Below, in pieces: positions 1 to 8,900 of a DNA stretch of 21,046 nt. Under the pieces are notes generated by a model. That model saw nothing but the letters and a program-made list of their open reading frames with translations, made no database searches and was not told the DNA's origin. Where the stretch lies: positions 1-21,046 of IMG/VR virus record IMGVR_UViG_3300029309_000410; one strand, written 5' to 3'. Numbering within the stretch: the first letter of the stretch is position 1; the number at the start of each line of letters is the position of its first letter. The position numbers were made by a program, and so were the translations under genes. The DNA comes from a virus.

Positions 1-165
1 GCAGGATATGAGCAGTATGGTATGAAAATGAAAAATGGTCAAAAAGTTCCTAATTGTGTACCTATACAAAACTCTTACGATTTAGTAGATGGTAAATGTC
101 CACAGGGGTTTGTAAAAAAGAATGGTAAATGTGTAAAAAAATCAAGTTATGATAAACAAGACTAA
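1..165 (+). CDS. C-terminal fragment of a phage head protein, possibly an XkdF-like prohead protease
   Basis: The 5' end is cut by the window edge; 54 residues remain, in frame from base 1. The visible tail is rich in Gly, Lys and Cys and carries MKMKNGQKVPNCVP at residues 8-21, then a second short segment with CPQGFVKKNGKC. From memory, the KMKNGxKVPNCVP signature ends several marine and Bacteroidetes phage head proteins, notably proteins with an XkdF-like protease domain. No catalytic region is present, so the protease assignment rests only on this tail and on its place just before the scaffold and capsid genes. It overlaps the next gene by 17 nt in another frame. Confidence 0.5.
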   Translation, partial: AGYEQYGMKMKNGQKVPNCVPIQNSYDLVDGKCPQGFVKKNGKCVKKSSYDKQD

Positions 166-586
166 TATAAACAAAGTATTAAACAAACTCCCTAAAGATA
201 AGGTAGAGTTAGAGAAAGTTCAATTATCTGTTGCTTCTAATATTAAAAAAGCAGAAGCACAATTAGATAAATTAGTAGTAGCTGAGGAAAATATTTATAA
301 AGAAGCAGCAGCTATGGATAAAGAAATGGCAAAAATTGTCAAAGAAATACAAAAGGTAGAAACTAAAAGAAATAAATTATTAGACAAAGCAGAAGCAGTA
401 GAAAAGAAATATGATGATGTATATGATTTTGCAGATGAAAATTTAGAAAAAGCTGAAAGAGCTGCAAAAGAGTTAGAAATTAAACCAAGTGCAATAGCAG
501 GATATGATCGTGCAAAAGCATTATTGACCAATATTGGTACTGTTTCTGCTAGTAGAATATTTGAATTTGACAATCCATACTTTTAA
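149..586 (+). CDS. Coiled-coil phage protein, head-module hypothetical
   Basis: A 145-residue protein dominated by Lys, Glu and Ala in heptad-like spacing over about residues 15-115. It is probably one long alpha-helical coiled coil, with a short non-helical tail ending in NPYF. There is no signal peptide or membrane segment. It starts at the ATG inside the end of the preceding gene (17-nt overlap), which implies translational coupling. Its place before the scaffold and capsid genes suggests a minor structural or assembly role, for example an internal or scaffold-associated protein. No specific family is recognised and the function is inferred from position only. Confidence 0.7.
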   Translation: MINKTNINKVLNKLPKDKVELEKVQLSVASNIKKAEAQLDKLVVAEENIYKEAAAMDKEMAKIVKEIQKVETKRNKLLDKAEAVEKKYDDVYDFADENLEKAERAAKELEIKPSAIAGYDRAKALLTNIGTVSASRIFEFDNPYF

Positions 587-591
587 TATAA

Positions 592-744
592 ATGTCTAAA
601 GAAACATATATACCAAGTAGAACAAGTCCTAAGGGAAGCACAAGGGGTTGTCTATGTAAAGATAAAGATACTTACTCTAGGGAGTGCTGTGATGGCTCAT
701 TATGGGCGCAGGGCATAGGAGTAATAAGCAGAGTTGCAAGTTAA
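592..744 (+). CDS. Small cysteine-rich phage protein (50 aa)
   Basis: A 50-residue ORF starting six bases after the preceding stop. It has a basic N-terminus (ETYIPSRTSPKGSTRG), then CLCKDKDTYSRECCDGSLWA and a C-terminus with QGIG. Four cysteines (C20, C22, C32, C33) sit in a CxC...CC arrangement that could bind a metal or form a small knot. I recall similar tiny proteins with CLCKDGTYSxxCCDGxxxAQGIG in many Bacteroidetes phage head modules. Function is unknown; a small virion or metal-binding protein is possible. It fills the gap before the scaffold gene, and its strong residue pattern argues against a chance ORF. Confidence 0.68.
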   Translation: MSKETYIPSRTSPKGSTRGCLCKDKDTYSRECCDGSLWAQGIGVISRVAS

Positions 745-767
745 AAATGCAAAATTAATTTTTAAAA

Positions 768-777
768 TCGTTAAATA
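768..777 (+). promoter_or_regulatory. Candidate promoter motif, class A, copy 1
   Basis: TCGTTAAATA lies 7 bases before the scaffold ATG, after a T/A-rich run. It differs by one base from TCGTTATATA, which is found exactly at 3034-3043 and 19634-19643, each time just upstream of a structural or packaging unit. The role is inferred from this recurrence only. Confidence 0.35.
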
Positions 778-784
778 AGTAATT

Positions 785-1447
785 ATGAAAAGTAGTGAAA
801 TGATAAACAAAATTCGTACACTTTTAAATATTCAAGTAGAACTTGAAAAAAGAAAGTTAGAAAATGGTACTGTTGTAGAAGCAGAATCATTTGCAAAAGG
901 GCAAGAAATCTTTATCGTAACAGATGATGAAAAGGTTGCTATGCCAGTTGGCGAATACATCTTAGAATCAGGCGAGTTAGTCGTTGTTGAAGAAGAAGGT
1001 GTAATTGCTGATGTTAGAGAAGTTTCTGATGAAGCACCTGAAAAAGAGGAAGTGGAAGCAGAAGATAAGTCTGAGGAAGAAAAAGAGGACTTATACAAAT
1101 TCTATGAAGAATTAAAAGACAGAGTTTCTGACTTAGAAAAGGCAGTTGAAGAAATGATGATGCCTAAAGATAAAGAAGAAGTTGAAGCAGAAGCAGAAGA
1201 TGCTACTCCTAGACAACCAAAGTCGAGAACTATAAAAGAAGAATTTACTGAAAACGAAACTGATGAAGAAGTAGTTGAAGAAGTAAAAGAAGAAGTAAAA
1301 GAGGAAGTTAAAGAAGAACTATCTGCACCTGCTGCTGAACCTATTAAACATAGTCCAGAAGCAAAGGTAAAGGTAGATCAAGTACAATTTTCTAAAAGAA
1401 GAAAACTATCAACATTAGATAGAGTTTTAAGTAAAATAAATAAATAA
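785..1447 (+). CDS. Putative capsid scaffolding or assembly protein
   Basis: A 220-residue, strongly acidic protein immediately before the major capsid gene. Residues about 15-80 form a small beta-rich unit (LENGTVVEAESFAKGQEIFI, then MPVGEYILESGELVVVEEEG) known to me from Bacteroidetes phage head modules. It is followed by a Glu/Lys-rich coiled coil around residues 95-125, low-complexity EEVKEEVKEEVKEE repeats, and a short basic tail (SKRRKLSTLDRVLSKINK). An acidic coiled-coil body with a basic C-terminal segment is the usual build of a phage scaffold, whose basic tail binds the coat protein. Only 11 bases separate it from the capsid gene. The scaffold role is inferred from composition and position. 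Confidence 0.62.
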   Translation: MKSSEMINKIRTLLNIQVELEKRKLENGTVVEAESFAKGQEIFIVTDDEKVAMPVGEYILESGELVVVEEEGVIADVREVSDEAPEKEEVEAEDKSEEEKEDLYKFYEELKDRVSDLEKAVEEMMMPKDKEEVEAEAEDATPRQPKSRTIKEEFTENETDEEVVEEVKEEVKEEVKEELSAPAAEPIKHSPEAKVKVDQVQFSKRRKLSTLDRVLSKINK

Positions 1448-1458
1448 ATTAAATAAAA

Positions 1459-2373
1459 ATGGCGTTAAATATTACATCAACTTATGCAGGTGAGTTCGCA
1501 GGGAAATATATTGCTGCTGCTCTCCTTTCTTCAAACACTATCGAAAAAGGTGGTGTAGAAGTAAAACCTAACATTAAACTTAAAGAAGTTATTAAAAAAG
1601 TCGCTACAAGTGGCTTAATTGCTAATGCAAGTTGTGATTTTACTAATGCAGGAGATGTTACTCTTACAGAAAGAATCATACAACCTGAGGAATTTCAAGT
1701 AAACCTAGAATTATGTAAAACTCCTTTTGTCTCTGACTGGGAAGCTGCACAAATGGGTTATTCAGCATTTGAAAATATGCCACCTAAGTTTTCAGACTTT
1801 TTAATTGGTCATATTTCCGCAGAAATTGCTGCAAAAAATGAAACAAACATTTGGGTAGGAGTAAACTCAAATGCAGGAGAATATGATGGTCTAGTTACAC
1901 TAGCAAAAGCAGATTCAGATGTTTCTGATATTACAGGAACAACTGTAACATCATCAAATGTAATTGCAGAAATGGGTAAAGTAGTAGATGCTTGTCCTAA
2001 TGCAATTTATGGAAAAGAAGATTTACACCTATATGTGTCTAAAAATGTAGCAAAAGCGTATGTAAGAGCTTTAGCAGCACAAGGTGGTGGTTATGAAAAC
2101 AGAGTTAATATGTGGTACAATATGGACACACCATTAACTTTTGATGGCGTTAGCATTTTCTTAGCTAATGGTCTTTCTAACAACCAAATGATGTTGGCAC
2201 AAAAATCTAACCTATACTTTGGTACTGGTATCTTAAATGATATGAATTTAGTTAAAACCTTAGATATGGCAGATTTAGATGGATCACAAAATTTTAGATT
2301 TATCTGTCGTTACACAGCAGGTGTTCAATATGGAATCGGAAGTGAAATTGTACTTTACGATCCAACAGTATAA
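1459..2373 (+). CDS. Major capsid protein
   Basis: A 304-residue protein beginning MALNITSTYAGEFAGKYI, with conserved stretches typical of the Bacteroidetes phage coat family: KEVIKKVATSGLIANASCDF (45-64), an EEFQVNLELCKTPF segment near 77-90, ISAEIAAKNETNIWVG near 119-134, and a C-terminal half with LHLYVSKNVAKAYVRA and FICRYTAGVQYGIGSEIVLY. The fold is expected to be HK97-like, self-assembling into the icosahedral shell. There is no N-terminal delta domain, which agrees with a separate scaffold gene upstream. Hydrophilic residues are fewer than in neighbouring proteins, as expected for a coat subunit. The gene ends just before a strong intrinsic terminator, consistent with a highly expressed unit. 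Confidence 0.88.
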   Translation: MALNITSTYAGEFAGKYIAAALLSSNTIEKGGVEVKPNIKLKEVIKKVATSGLIANASCDFTNAGDVTLTERIIQPEEFQVNLELCKTPFVSDWEAAQMGYSAFENMPPKFSDFLIGHISAEIAAKNETNIWVGVNSNAGEYDGLVTLAKADSDVSDITGTTVTSSNVIAEMGKVVDACPNAIYGKEDLHLYVSKNVAKAYVRALAAQGGGYENRVNMWYNMDTPLTFDGVSIFLANGLSNNQMMLAQKSNLYFGTGILNDMNLVKTLDMADLDGSQNFRFICRYTAGVQYGIGSEIVLYDPTV

Positions 2374-2388
2374 ATAATTTACAAAAGG

Positions 2389-2415
2389 GGTAGGGTTTTA
2401 CTCTACCTTTTTTTT
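2389..2415 (+). terminator. Intrinsic terminator after the capsid gene
   Basis: GGTAGGG (2389-2395) pairs with CTCTACC (2401-2407), giving seven pairs including one G-U, around a TTTTA loop. Eight T residues follow at 2408-2415. It starts 15 bases after the capsid stop codon and fits rho-independent termination. Confidence 0.8.
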
Positions 2416-2437
2416 AACCTTTTAAAAATATAATAAT

Positions 2438-2959
2438 ATGGCTTGTACATTAACAACAGGAAGAAAGTTACCTTGTAAAACAGGTTTTGGTGGCGTAAAA
2501 AAGGTTTATTTTGCTGATTTTGGAACTTTAGGAACTGTAACAGTAGATGCAGATGGTACTATATCAGCATTTTCAGGCAGTCCTGCTTGGTTTCAATTTG
2601 ATGTTAAAGGAAATTCATCTTTAGAATCAACAATAAATAGTAGTAGAGAAAATGGAACGACATTTTTTGCTCAGACATTAAATTTAACTTTACCATTTTT
2701 AGATAATGCAACACAGCAAGAATTACAATTACTTGCAGTAAGCAGACCACATCTAGTAGTAGAAGATTATTTAGGTAATCAATTTTTATGTGGACTAGAA
2801 AATGGAGTAGAATGTACTGGGGGAACTGTGGTTACTGGTGCTGCTGCTGCTGATCTTTATGGGTTCACTATTGTGTTCGAGGGTCAAGAAGAAAAAGCAC
2901 CTGCCTTTGTAGATGCAGGAGTAATTTCAGCAAGTGCGACACAAATCACACCAAACTAA
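2438..2959 (+). CDS. Virion structural protein, possibly tail-tube-like
   Basis: A 173-residue protein starting MACTLTTGRKLPCKTGFGGV, with KVYFADFG near 22-29 and a conserved centre, GNSSLESTINSSRENGTTFF, followed by QTLNLTLPFLD. It then has a RPHLVVEDYLGNQFLCGLEN segment and a C-terminal GGTVVTGAAAADLYGFTIVF. I recognise this set from conserved Bacteroidetes phage structural genes next to the capsid gene. The beta-rich pattern ending in a GxTIxFxGQE strand resembles small tail-tube proteins, but a head decoration protein is not excluded. It stands alone between two terminators, as expected for an independently controlled, abundant virion protein. Confidence 0.65.
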   Translation: MACTLTTGRKLPCKTGFGGVKKVYFADFGTLGTVTVDADGTISAFSGSPAWFQFDVKGNSSLESTINSSRENGTTFFAQTLNLTLPFLDNATQQELQLLAVSRPHLVVEDYLGNQFLCGLENGVECTGGTVVTGAAAADLYGFTIVFEGQEEKAPAFVDAGVISASATQITPN

Positions 2960-2982
2960 TAAACTCTTAATATTAGTATAAT

Positions 2983-3009
2983 AAAGCACTCTTTTCAGGG
3001 TGCTTTTTT
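2983..3009 (+). terminator. Intrinsic terminator
   Basis: AAAGCACTC (2983-2991) pairs with GGGTGCTTT (2998-3006), with one T-G wobble, around the loop TTTTCA. The T run continues to 3009. It closes the single-gene unit at 2438-2959. Confidence 0.85.
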
Positions 3010-3033
3010 ATTTTACAAATTGACTTATTTTAA

Positions 3034-3043
3034 TCGTTATATA
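3034..3043 (+). promoter_or_regulatory. Candidate promoter motif, class A, copy 2
   Basis: TCGTTATATA stands between the terminator at 2983 and the ATG at 3048, a place where a new transcript must start if the terminator works. The same ten bases occur at 19634-19643, and a 9/10 match occurs at 768-777. A TTGAC lies at 3020-3024, but its spacing to the TATATA is too short for an ordinary sigma-70 pair. Confidence 0.42.
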
Positions 3044-3047
3044 CATA

Positions 3048-3491
3048 ATGATAGTATTAACCACAAGCTCATCCCAAACACTTAATGTAATACCTAGAGA
3101 GTATCTAGGGTCTTTTACTATTGATGTTAGAGATAGTTCTTTAAATAAACATTTTACTTATTTTGAGGATACTGTTACTACAAGTGGAGACTATATGCAG
3201 TTTACAAACAACTATATAGATTCATTAGGCAATACTATTTTTAAAGAATCAAGATTTTATGACTTAGATTTATATGCTGATTTTAACTTTTGGAATACAA
3301 ATTTAAGTCTATGGCAAATGTATGATGAAATATGGCAAACAGATAGTAACCAAAAAGAGAGAGTTTATAAAGATAGAATATTTGTAACTGACCAAGACAT
3401 TGACCAAAAAAATGACAATGACCATTATATTGTTAATAAGGATCAGTATGTAACAAATAATTCATTTGATAATGAGTATATTGTAATATGA
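3048..3491 (+). CDS. Conserved phage structural protein, unknown role (147 aa)
   Basis: A 147-residue protein opening MIVLTTSSSQTLNVIPREYL, then a beta-rich half (FTIDVRDSSLNKHFTYFEDT). An aromatic stretch LYADFNFWNTNLSLWQMYDE lies in the middle and an Asp/Asn-rich C-terminal third follows. I recall the MxxLTTSxxxxxxVIPRE start from Bacteroidetes phage genomes, where the gene sits among head and connector genes and is listed as hypothetical. No transmembrane segment or catalytic motif is visible. It is the first gene after a terminator, and its stop overlaps the portal ATG as ATGA, so the two are probably co-translated. A head-tail joining or baseplate-associated role is possible but unproven. 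Confidence 0.65.
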   Translation: MIVLTTSSSQTLNVIPREYLGSFTIDVRDSSLNKHFTYFEDTVTTSGDYMQFTNNYIDSLGNTIFKESRFYDLDLYADFNFWNTNLSLWQMYDEIWQTDSNQKERVYKDRIFVTDQDIDQKNDNDHYIVNKDQYVTNNSFDNEYIVI

Positions 3492-5380
3492 AAACACGAA
3501 AAAGAAATAGTTTAGGACAGTTTGTAAAAAATTCAAAGTCTGAAATCAGTTTAGTTAATTTAAGCAGTTATACTACACCTATAATGAAAGAGCAACCCAA
3601 CAGAGAATGGGTGTCTTTTGGAGAAGATAATAATTATTTTCAATTTATTTTAGATAGATTTAATGGTTCTGCGACAAATAATGCTGCTGTAAATGGCATT
3701 GCACAACAAATATTTGGTAAAGGTCTAAATGCTTTAAATGCTAACAAGAAACCTGACCAATATGCTAAGATGGTATCTTTATTTAAGAAAGACTGTGTTA
3801 GAAAATTATGTTATGATTTTTATTTATTTGGACAAGCTGCATTACAAGTAGTTTATTCTAAAGACAGAAAGACAATAGCACAAGTAGAGCATTTTCCAGT
3901 AGAAACATTACGAGCTGAAAAGGCAAATGACAAAGGAGAAATAGAAGCATATTATTATTTTAAGGACTGGTCTAAAATAAAACCTAACGAAGAACCACAA
4001 AGAATTGGTGCATTTGGTAAAACTAATGAATCAATAGAAATACTATATATCAAACCTTATAAATCAGGTTTATATTATTACTGTACACCATCTTGGAATG
4101 GTTGTATTCAGTATTGTGAGCTAGAAGAAGAAATAAGCAATTACCATATTAACAATATACAACAAGGTCTTAGTCCTACAATGTTAATTTCGATGCACAA
4201 TGGAGTACCGAACCCTGAGGAAAGAAGATTATTAGAAAGCAAAATAGCACAAAAATTTTCAGGGAGTAGCAATGCAGGGAAGTTTATACTCAGTTTTTCA
4301 GATTCTAAAGAACAAGAACCTAGTTTGACACCTGTACAATTATCTGATGCACACCAACAATATGAATTTTTAAGTAATGAGTGTTCTAGAAAAATTATGA
4401 TCGGTCATAGAATAGTTAGTCCTTTCCTTTTAGGTATTAGAGAAAATGGTGGTTTTGGTTCTAATGCAGATGAAATAAAAACTGCAAGTTTACTGTTTGA
4501 CAATACTGTTATTAGACCTCTACAAGATGTTTTAATAGATTGTTTTGACAAAATATTAGCTTATAATGATATAAGTCTAAAACTTTATTTTGTAACCTTA
4601 CAACCTCTTGAATTTACTGAGATAGACACAGACTTACAAGATGATGAAGATATAGAAGAAGAAACTGGAATACAGATGAGCAAAGAAACACCTGAATTAG
4701 ATGATGATTTAGGTAGTGAAATAGCTGATGACTTAATAAACTTAGGGCAAACAGAAGAAGAACTATTAAAAGAATATGATTTGGTAGATGAAAGACCAGT
4801 AGATTATGAGCAGGATGAAGAACTAGATGGTGTTATTGCTGAGTTGAATAAAGAAAAAAAATCTACACTATCAAAAATATATGAATTTGTGAGTACAGGT
4901 ATAGCTAGAAAAACAAAAGATAGTGAACAAGATGGTACAAGTAAACAATCAATAGAAAAACTAAGTAAATTTTTAGTTAGGTATGTTTACAACCCTACAA
5001 AGACAGGTAGCAACTCACGAGACTTTTGCAAAAAAATGGTAAGTGCAAAAAAGGTATATAGAAAAGAGGACATTTTAGAAATGACAAGAAAAAGAGTAAA
5101 CCCTAAGTTTGCAAAAAGTGGTAGTACAACTGGCACATATAGTGTTTGGCTTTATAAAGGTGGTGCAAGATGTAAACATAGATGGTATAGACAGACATAT
5201 TTAAAAAGATATGACAATGCAGGAATGGGAAAACAAATAACATCAGGACAAGCTAAAAGTTTAGGTTTTAAGTTTCCTAAAAATGCACAAAAAGTACCAG
5301 TTGCACCTAAAGATATGAGATACAAAGGGTACACAAAGGCGTACTATGATAAAATGTTTGGTAAGAAGAAAAAGAAATAA
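3488..5380 (+). CDS. Portal protein with a C-terminal minor-head-like domain
   Basis: A 630-residue protein. Residues about 25-380 match the portal family: EWVSFGEDNNYFQFILDRFN near 40-59, a NNAAVNGIAQQIFGKGL helix, a wing region with FYLFGQAALQVVY, and a C-terminal stem with SPFLLGIRENGGFGSNADEI near 311-330. Portals form the dodecameric vertex through which DNA is packaged. An acidic linker follows (about 380-455), then an extra domain at about 495-570 with NSRDFCKKM, YRKEDI and GGARCKHRWYR. Similar Cys/His patterns occur as separate minor-head (MuF-type) proteins in related phages, so this looks like a fusion. The end is very basic (KKKKK). The ATGA overlap with the preceding gene fixes the start. 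Confidence 0.85.
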   Translation: MKTRKRNSLGQFVKNSKSEISLVNLSSYTTPIMKEQPNREWVSFGEDNNYFQFILDRFNGSATNNAAVNGIAQQIFGKGLNALNANKKPDQYAKMVSLFKKDCVRKLCYDFYLFGQAALQVVYSKDRKTIAQVEHFPVETLRAEKANDKGEIEAYYYFKDWSKIKPNEEPQRIGAFGKTNESIEILYIKPYKSGLYYYCTPSWNGCIQYCELEEEISNYHINNIQQGLSPTMLISMHNGVPNPEERRLLESKIAQKFSGSSNAGKFILSFSDSKEQEPSLTPVQLSDAHQQYEFLSNECSRKIMIGHRIVSPFLLGIRENGGFGSNADEIKTASLLFDNTVIRPLQDVLIDCFDKILAYNDISLKLYFVTLQPLEFTEIDTDLQDDEDIEEETGIQMSKETPELDDDLGSEIADDLINLGQTEEELLKEYDLVDERPVDYEQDEELDGVIAELNKEKKSTLSKIYEFVSTGIARKTKDSEQDGTSKQSIEKLSKFLVRYVYNPTKTGSNSRDFCKKMVSAKKVYRKEDILEMTRKRVNPKFAKSGSTTGTYSVWLYKGGARCKHRWYRQTYLKRYDNAGMGKQITSGQAKSLGFKFPKNAQKVPVAPKDMRYKGYTKAYYDKMFGKKKKK

Positions 5381-5382
5381 TT

Positions 5383-5895
5383 ATGGCACAAGCACTTTTT
5401 ATAAATAGAACAGACTTAATTAGAAATTCTAATATGGATGGCAATATTGATACAGATAAAATTTTGCCTTTTATTAAATTAAGTCAGGAATTAGAAATAA
5501 AAAATATAACAGGATCAGCGTTATATGATAAGATAAGTTCTTTGATTACAAGTGGAGACATTGACTTAGTTGCTAACGCTAAATATAAGACATTGTTAAA
5601 TGATTATATAGTACCTGCTTTGATATGGTATGCACAAGCAGCTTTTTATCCATTTCATTATATACAAATTAGAAATGGTGGCGTATTTAAGCACAGTAGC
5701 GAAACAGCAGAGACAGTCTCTAAAGATGAACTTGACTATATAGTAAAAAAGGCAAGAGATAATGGAGAGTATTATGGTAGAAGATTTGTAGATTTTATGA
5801 GTTTTAATCAATCTGACTACCCTGAATATACAAGTAATACAAATGACCAAATTAACCCTAGTCAAGATCAAACATTTAATGGATGGGTATTATGA
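5383..5895 (+). CDS. DUF6712-like head-tail connector protein
   Basis: A 170-residue protein with the layout I associate with the DUF6712 phage family. It has an N-terminal LFINRTDLIRNSNMDGNIDT, then IKLSQELEIKNITGSALYDK, a central LLNDYIVPALIWYAQAAFYP helix, and GGVFKHSSETAETVSKDELD. It ends with RRFVDFMSFN, YPEY and the terminal FNGWVL. Mostly helical proteins of this size next to a portal gene are usually head completion or adaptor proteins that bind under the portal ring. The gene begins two bases after the portal stop, so it shares its transcript. The family assignment is from memory of the motif set; the connector role is inferred from position. Confidence 0.72.
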   Translation: MAQALFINRTDLIRNSNMDGNIDTDKILPFIKLSQELEIKNITGSALYDKISSLITSGDIDLVANAKYKTLLNDYIVPALIWYAQAAFYPFHYIQIRNGGVFKHSSETAETVSKDELDYIVKKARDNGEYYGRRFVDFMSFNQSDYPEYTSNTNDQINPSQDQTFNGWVL

Positions 5896-5990
5896 GATAC
5901 AAACCAAAAAAAAATAATGTAGAAAAATTAAAAACTTTTTTAAAAAGGAAAAAGAATAAACAAAAGATAAATTATGGCAAGTCTATTTAA
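5892..5990 (+). CDS. Very small basic protein (32 aa)
   Basis: An ORF of 32 codons starting at the ATG that overlaps the stop of the connector gene as ATGA, and ending 17 nt inside the fiber gene. The product is extremely basic, MRYKPKKNNVEKLKTFLKRK and onward, with no acidic patch. The coupling geometry favours translation, but the ORF is short, A-rich and without a recognised relative. It may serve only to carry ribosomes across the gap to the fiber start. Confidence 0.4.
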   Translation: MRYKPKKNNVEKLKTFLKRKKNKQKINYGKSI

Positions 5991-8900
5991 CACTAAAATA
6001 TCAAACACTTATGTAGGACTTATCAAGACTATTGATAATGCAGTTATTAGTGCATCATTAAGAGAGCTAACAGATGGTTCAGGTAATCAAACAGGTGTTT
6101 TTTTAAATAATGCAGGAGATTTTAAGGTAACAAATATTTTAGAATTTGGATCATTAAAAGATACAGGAGAAAGTATAACCATAACTAAGTTTGTAGATGA
6201 AGCAGATGGCATAGCAAATAATGATAATGACACATCTATTCCCACAAGTGCAGCAGTAAAAGATTTTGTTACCTCACAAATAACATTAGAGGACTTAGAT
6301 TTTAGTGGCGATAGTGGTACAGGTTCAGTAGATTTAGATAGTCAAGTATTTGCAATCGTAGGTACTGCAAACGAAATAGAAACATCAGCAGGTAGTCAGC
6401 AATTACAAATTGGAATACCATCAAATCCTGTATTTACAGGCGTTGTTACAGCAGATGGTTTAGATTTAGGCGATGATGAAAAAATAAGATTAGGTTCAGG
6501 TCAAGATTTTGAAATATACAATGACAGTAGTGGCAATATAATAGATAGTAAAGTTGCAGACCTTATAATACAAAACACTCACGATAACAAAGATATTATT
6601 TTTAAAAGTGATGATGGTTCAGGTGGAACTGCTACATATTTTAAATTAGATGGTAGTGCTTCTGTTACTGAATTTTCTTTAGATGTAAGAGTTGTTGATA
6701 ATAAAGGTGTTTTATTTGGCTCAGGTGGTGATTCATTTATAAAACATACAGGTAGCAATATGATATTACTTAATGATACAGGTGATATTACATTTACTAA
6801 CAGGGCAGATGATAAAGATATAATATTCCAATCAGATAATGGTTCTGGGGGGGTTGAAAATTATATACAAATAGATGGAAGCGAGGGAAGAACTACATTT
6901 AATAAAACAATAAGGTTAAATGATAATGTCCAATTACAAGTTGGTTCAAGTGCAGATTTGCAGATATTCCATACAGGTAGTTTAAGTCATATAAGAAATA
7001 ATACTGGTAATTTAGAAATAAGAAATCAAACAACAGGTTCTTCTAATATAGTTTTTAAAACCACTACTAGCAATGGTCTTGAAACTCTATTCAGTATGAT
7101 TGGTGCTGACTCAGAAGTTTTGTTTGAAAAAACAACACATCATAATGACAATGTACAAGCAAGATTTGGTAATGCAGGAGATTTAAGAATATTTCACAAT
7201 GGTAGTAACTCAGCTATTCAAGATTTAGGTACAGGTAATTTATTAATTGCAGGTACACAAGTAGATATAATGAATCCTGATTTTAGTGAATATAAAGCAA
7301 GATTTTTAACTGATGGAGCAGTAGAACTTTACCACAATAATTCAAAAAAGTTTGAAACAACAGCAGGTGGTGTTTCAATAACAGGTACAACAGATTCAAC
7401 AGGCACAATAACAGTAACAGGTGCAAGTAGCAATATTAGAGTTGGTACTGATACAGGTAAATTTTTAGCAGGTGCTTCAAATGACTTGCAAATTTATCAC
7501 GATGGCACAAATAGTTACATACAAGATGCAGGTACAGGAAGTTTAATTATTGAAGGTACTACATCAACACAAATTAAAGGCAGCAGTTTTGTTATTTTAA
7601 GGTCTTTAGCAGGAGAGAATATGCTTGTATGTAATGCTGATGATAGTGTTGATATATATTATGATGGTAGCAAAAAATTTGAAACTACATCTACAGGTGT
7701 TAGTGTTACAGGTAATATTGTTGGAAGTGGAAATTTAACACTTGATAATACAGGCGATGGTGCTTCAAGTGCAATAATTTTAGGTGGAGATGATTTAGGC
7801 AATAAAACTAATAGTATTTTATTTTCAGAAAATAGAAGTTCTGGCTCTATGACTTTTGGTTTTACTTTAACCAATGAGGGCAATACAAGTAATAACTTTA
7901 TAATTAAAAACCATAATAATGCTTCTACAGGCAACAATGCTTTAACAATAGCTAGAGATGATGGTGCTATTACCACAGGTGGAAATTTAACAGTAGCAGG
8001 AGATTTAACAGTTAATGGTACAACTACAACAGTAAATACAGATACACTAGCAGTTGAAGATCCTTTAATCTCAATGGCAAAAGACAATTCAGCTAATTCA
8101 GTTGATATTGGTTTTTATGGTAGATATAATGATGGTACAAATAGATATTTAGGTTTATTTGCAGATGCTTCAAATAGTAATAATTTCAAATTATTTAAAG
8201 GTTTAGAAACAGAGCCAACTACAACAGTTGATATAACTGCAACAGGATATTCAGCAGCAAGTTTAACTTTAGATAATTTAGAAACTTTAGGTTTTGTAGA
8301 TGCAAATTCAACTATAAGCTATGGTAACTCAATAGGTGTTTTAACTTTTGGTTCAGATAGAGCAATACTAAGAAGTGCATCAGGAAAATTATTAGAATTA
8401 CAAACTGATGGAGGAAGCACTACATTAACCTTAGACAACTCTCAAAACTCAAACTTTGCAGGTAATGTAAGTTTACCAGATAGTAAAACTTTAAATATAG
8501 GTACAGGAAATGATTTAAAAATATTGCACGATGGGACTAATTCTGTAATAAGTAATGAAACAGGAGATTTACAAATAATTAATAATGAAAATGATAAGGA
8601 TATTGTATTCTTTTCTGATAATGGTTCTGGAGGTATTGCTGAATATTTAAGACTTGATGGCTCAGATGCAAGAACTATTGCAAGTAGAGAAATAAGAACA
8701 GTTGATGGTGTTGCTTTTAAAGCAGGTAATAGTGGAGATTTATCTATTTTTCACGATGGAGGAGATAGTTCGATAGATAATTTAACAGGCGACTTAAATA
8801 TAAAAAACCAACAAAATAGTGGAGATATTATTTTTAGATGTGATAATGGGAATGGTGGTTTAATTGATTATTTTAGGTTAGATGGAAGTGAAGTCATAAC

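Noticed and set aside
7659-8087. 142-codon antisense ORF within the fiber gene, and similar antisense ORFs at 9528-9917 and 10281-10499
   Set aside because: Low-complexity shadow frames of the repetitive fiber gene; valine, leucine and serine-rich with no recognisable motif and no leader.
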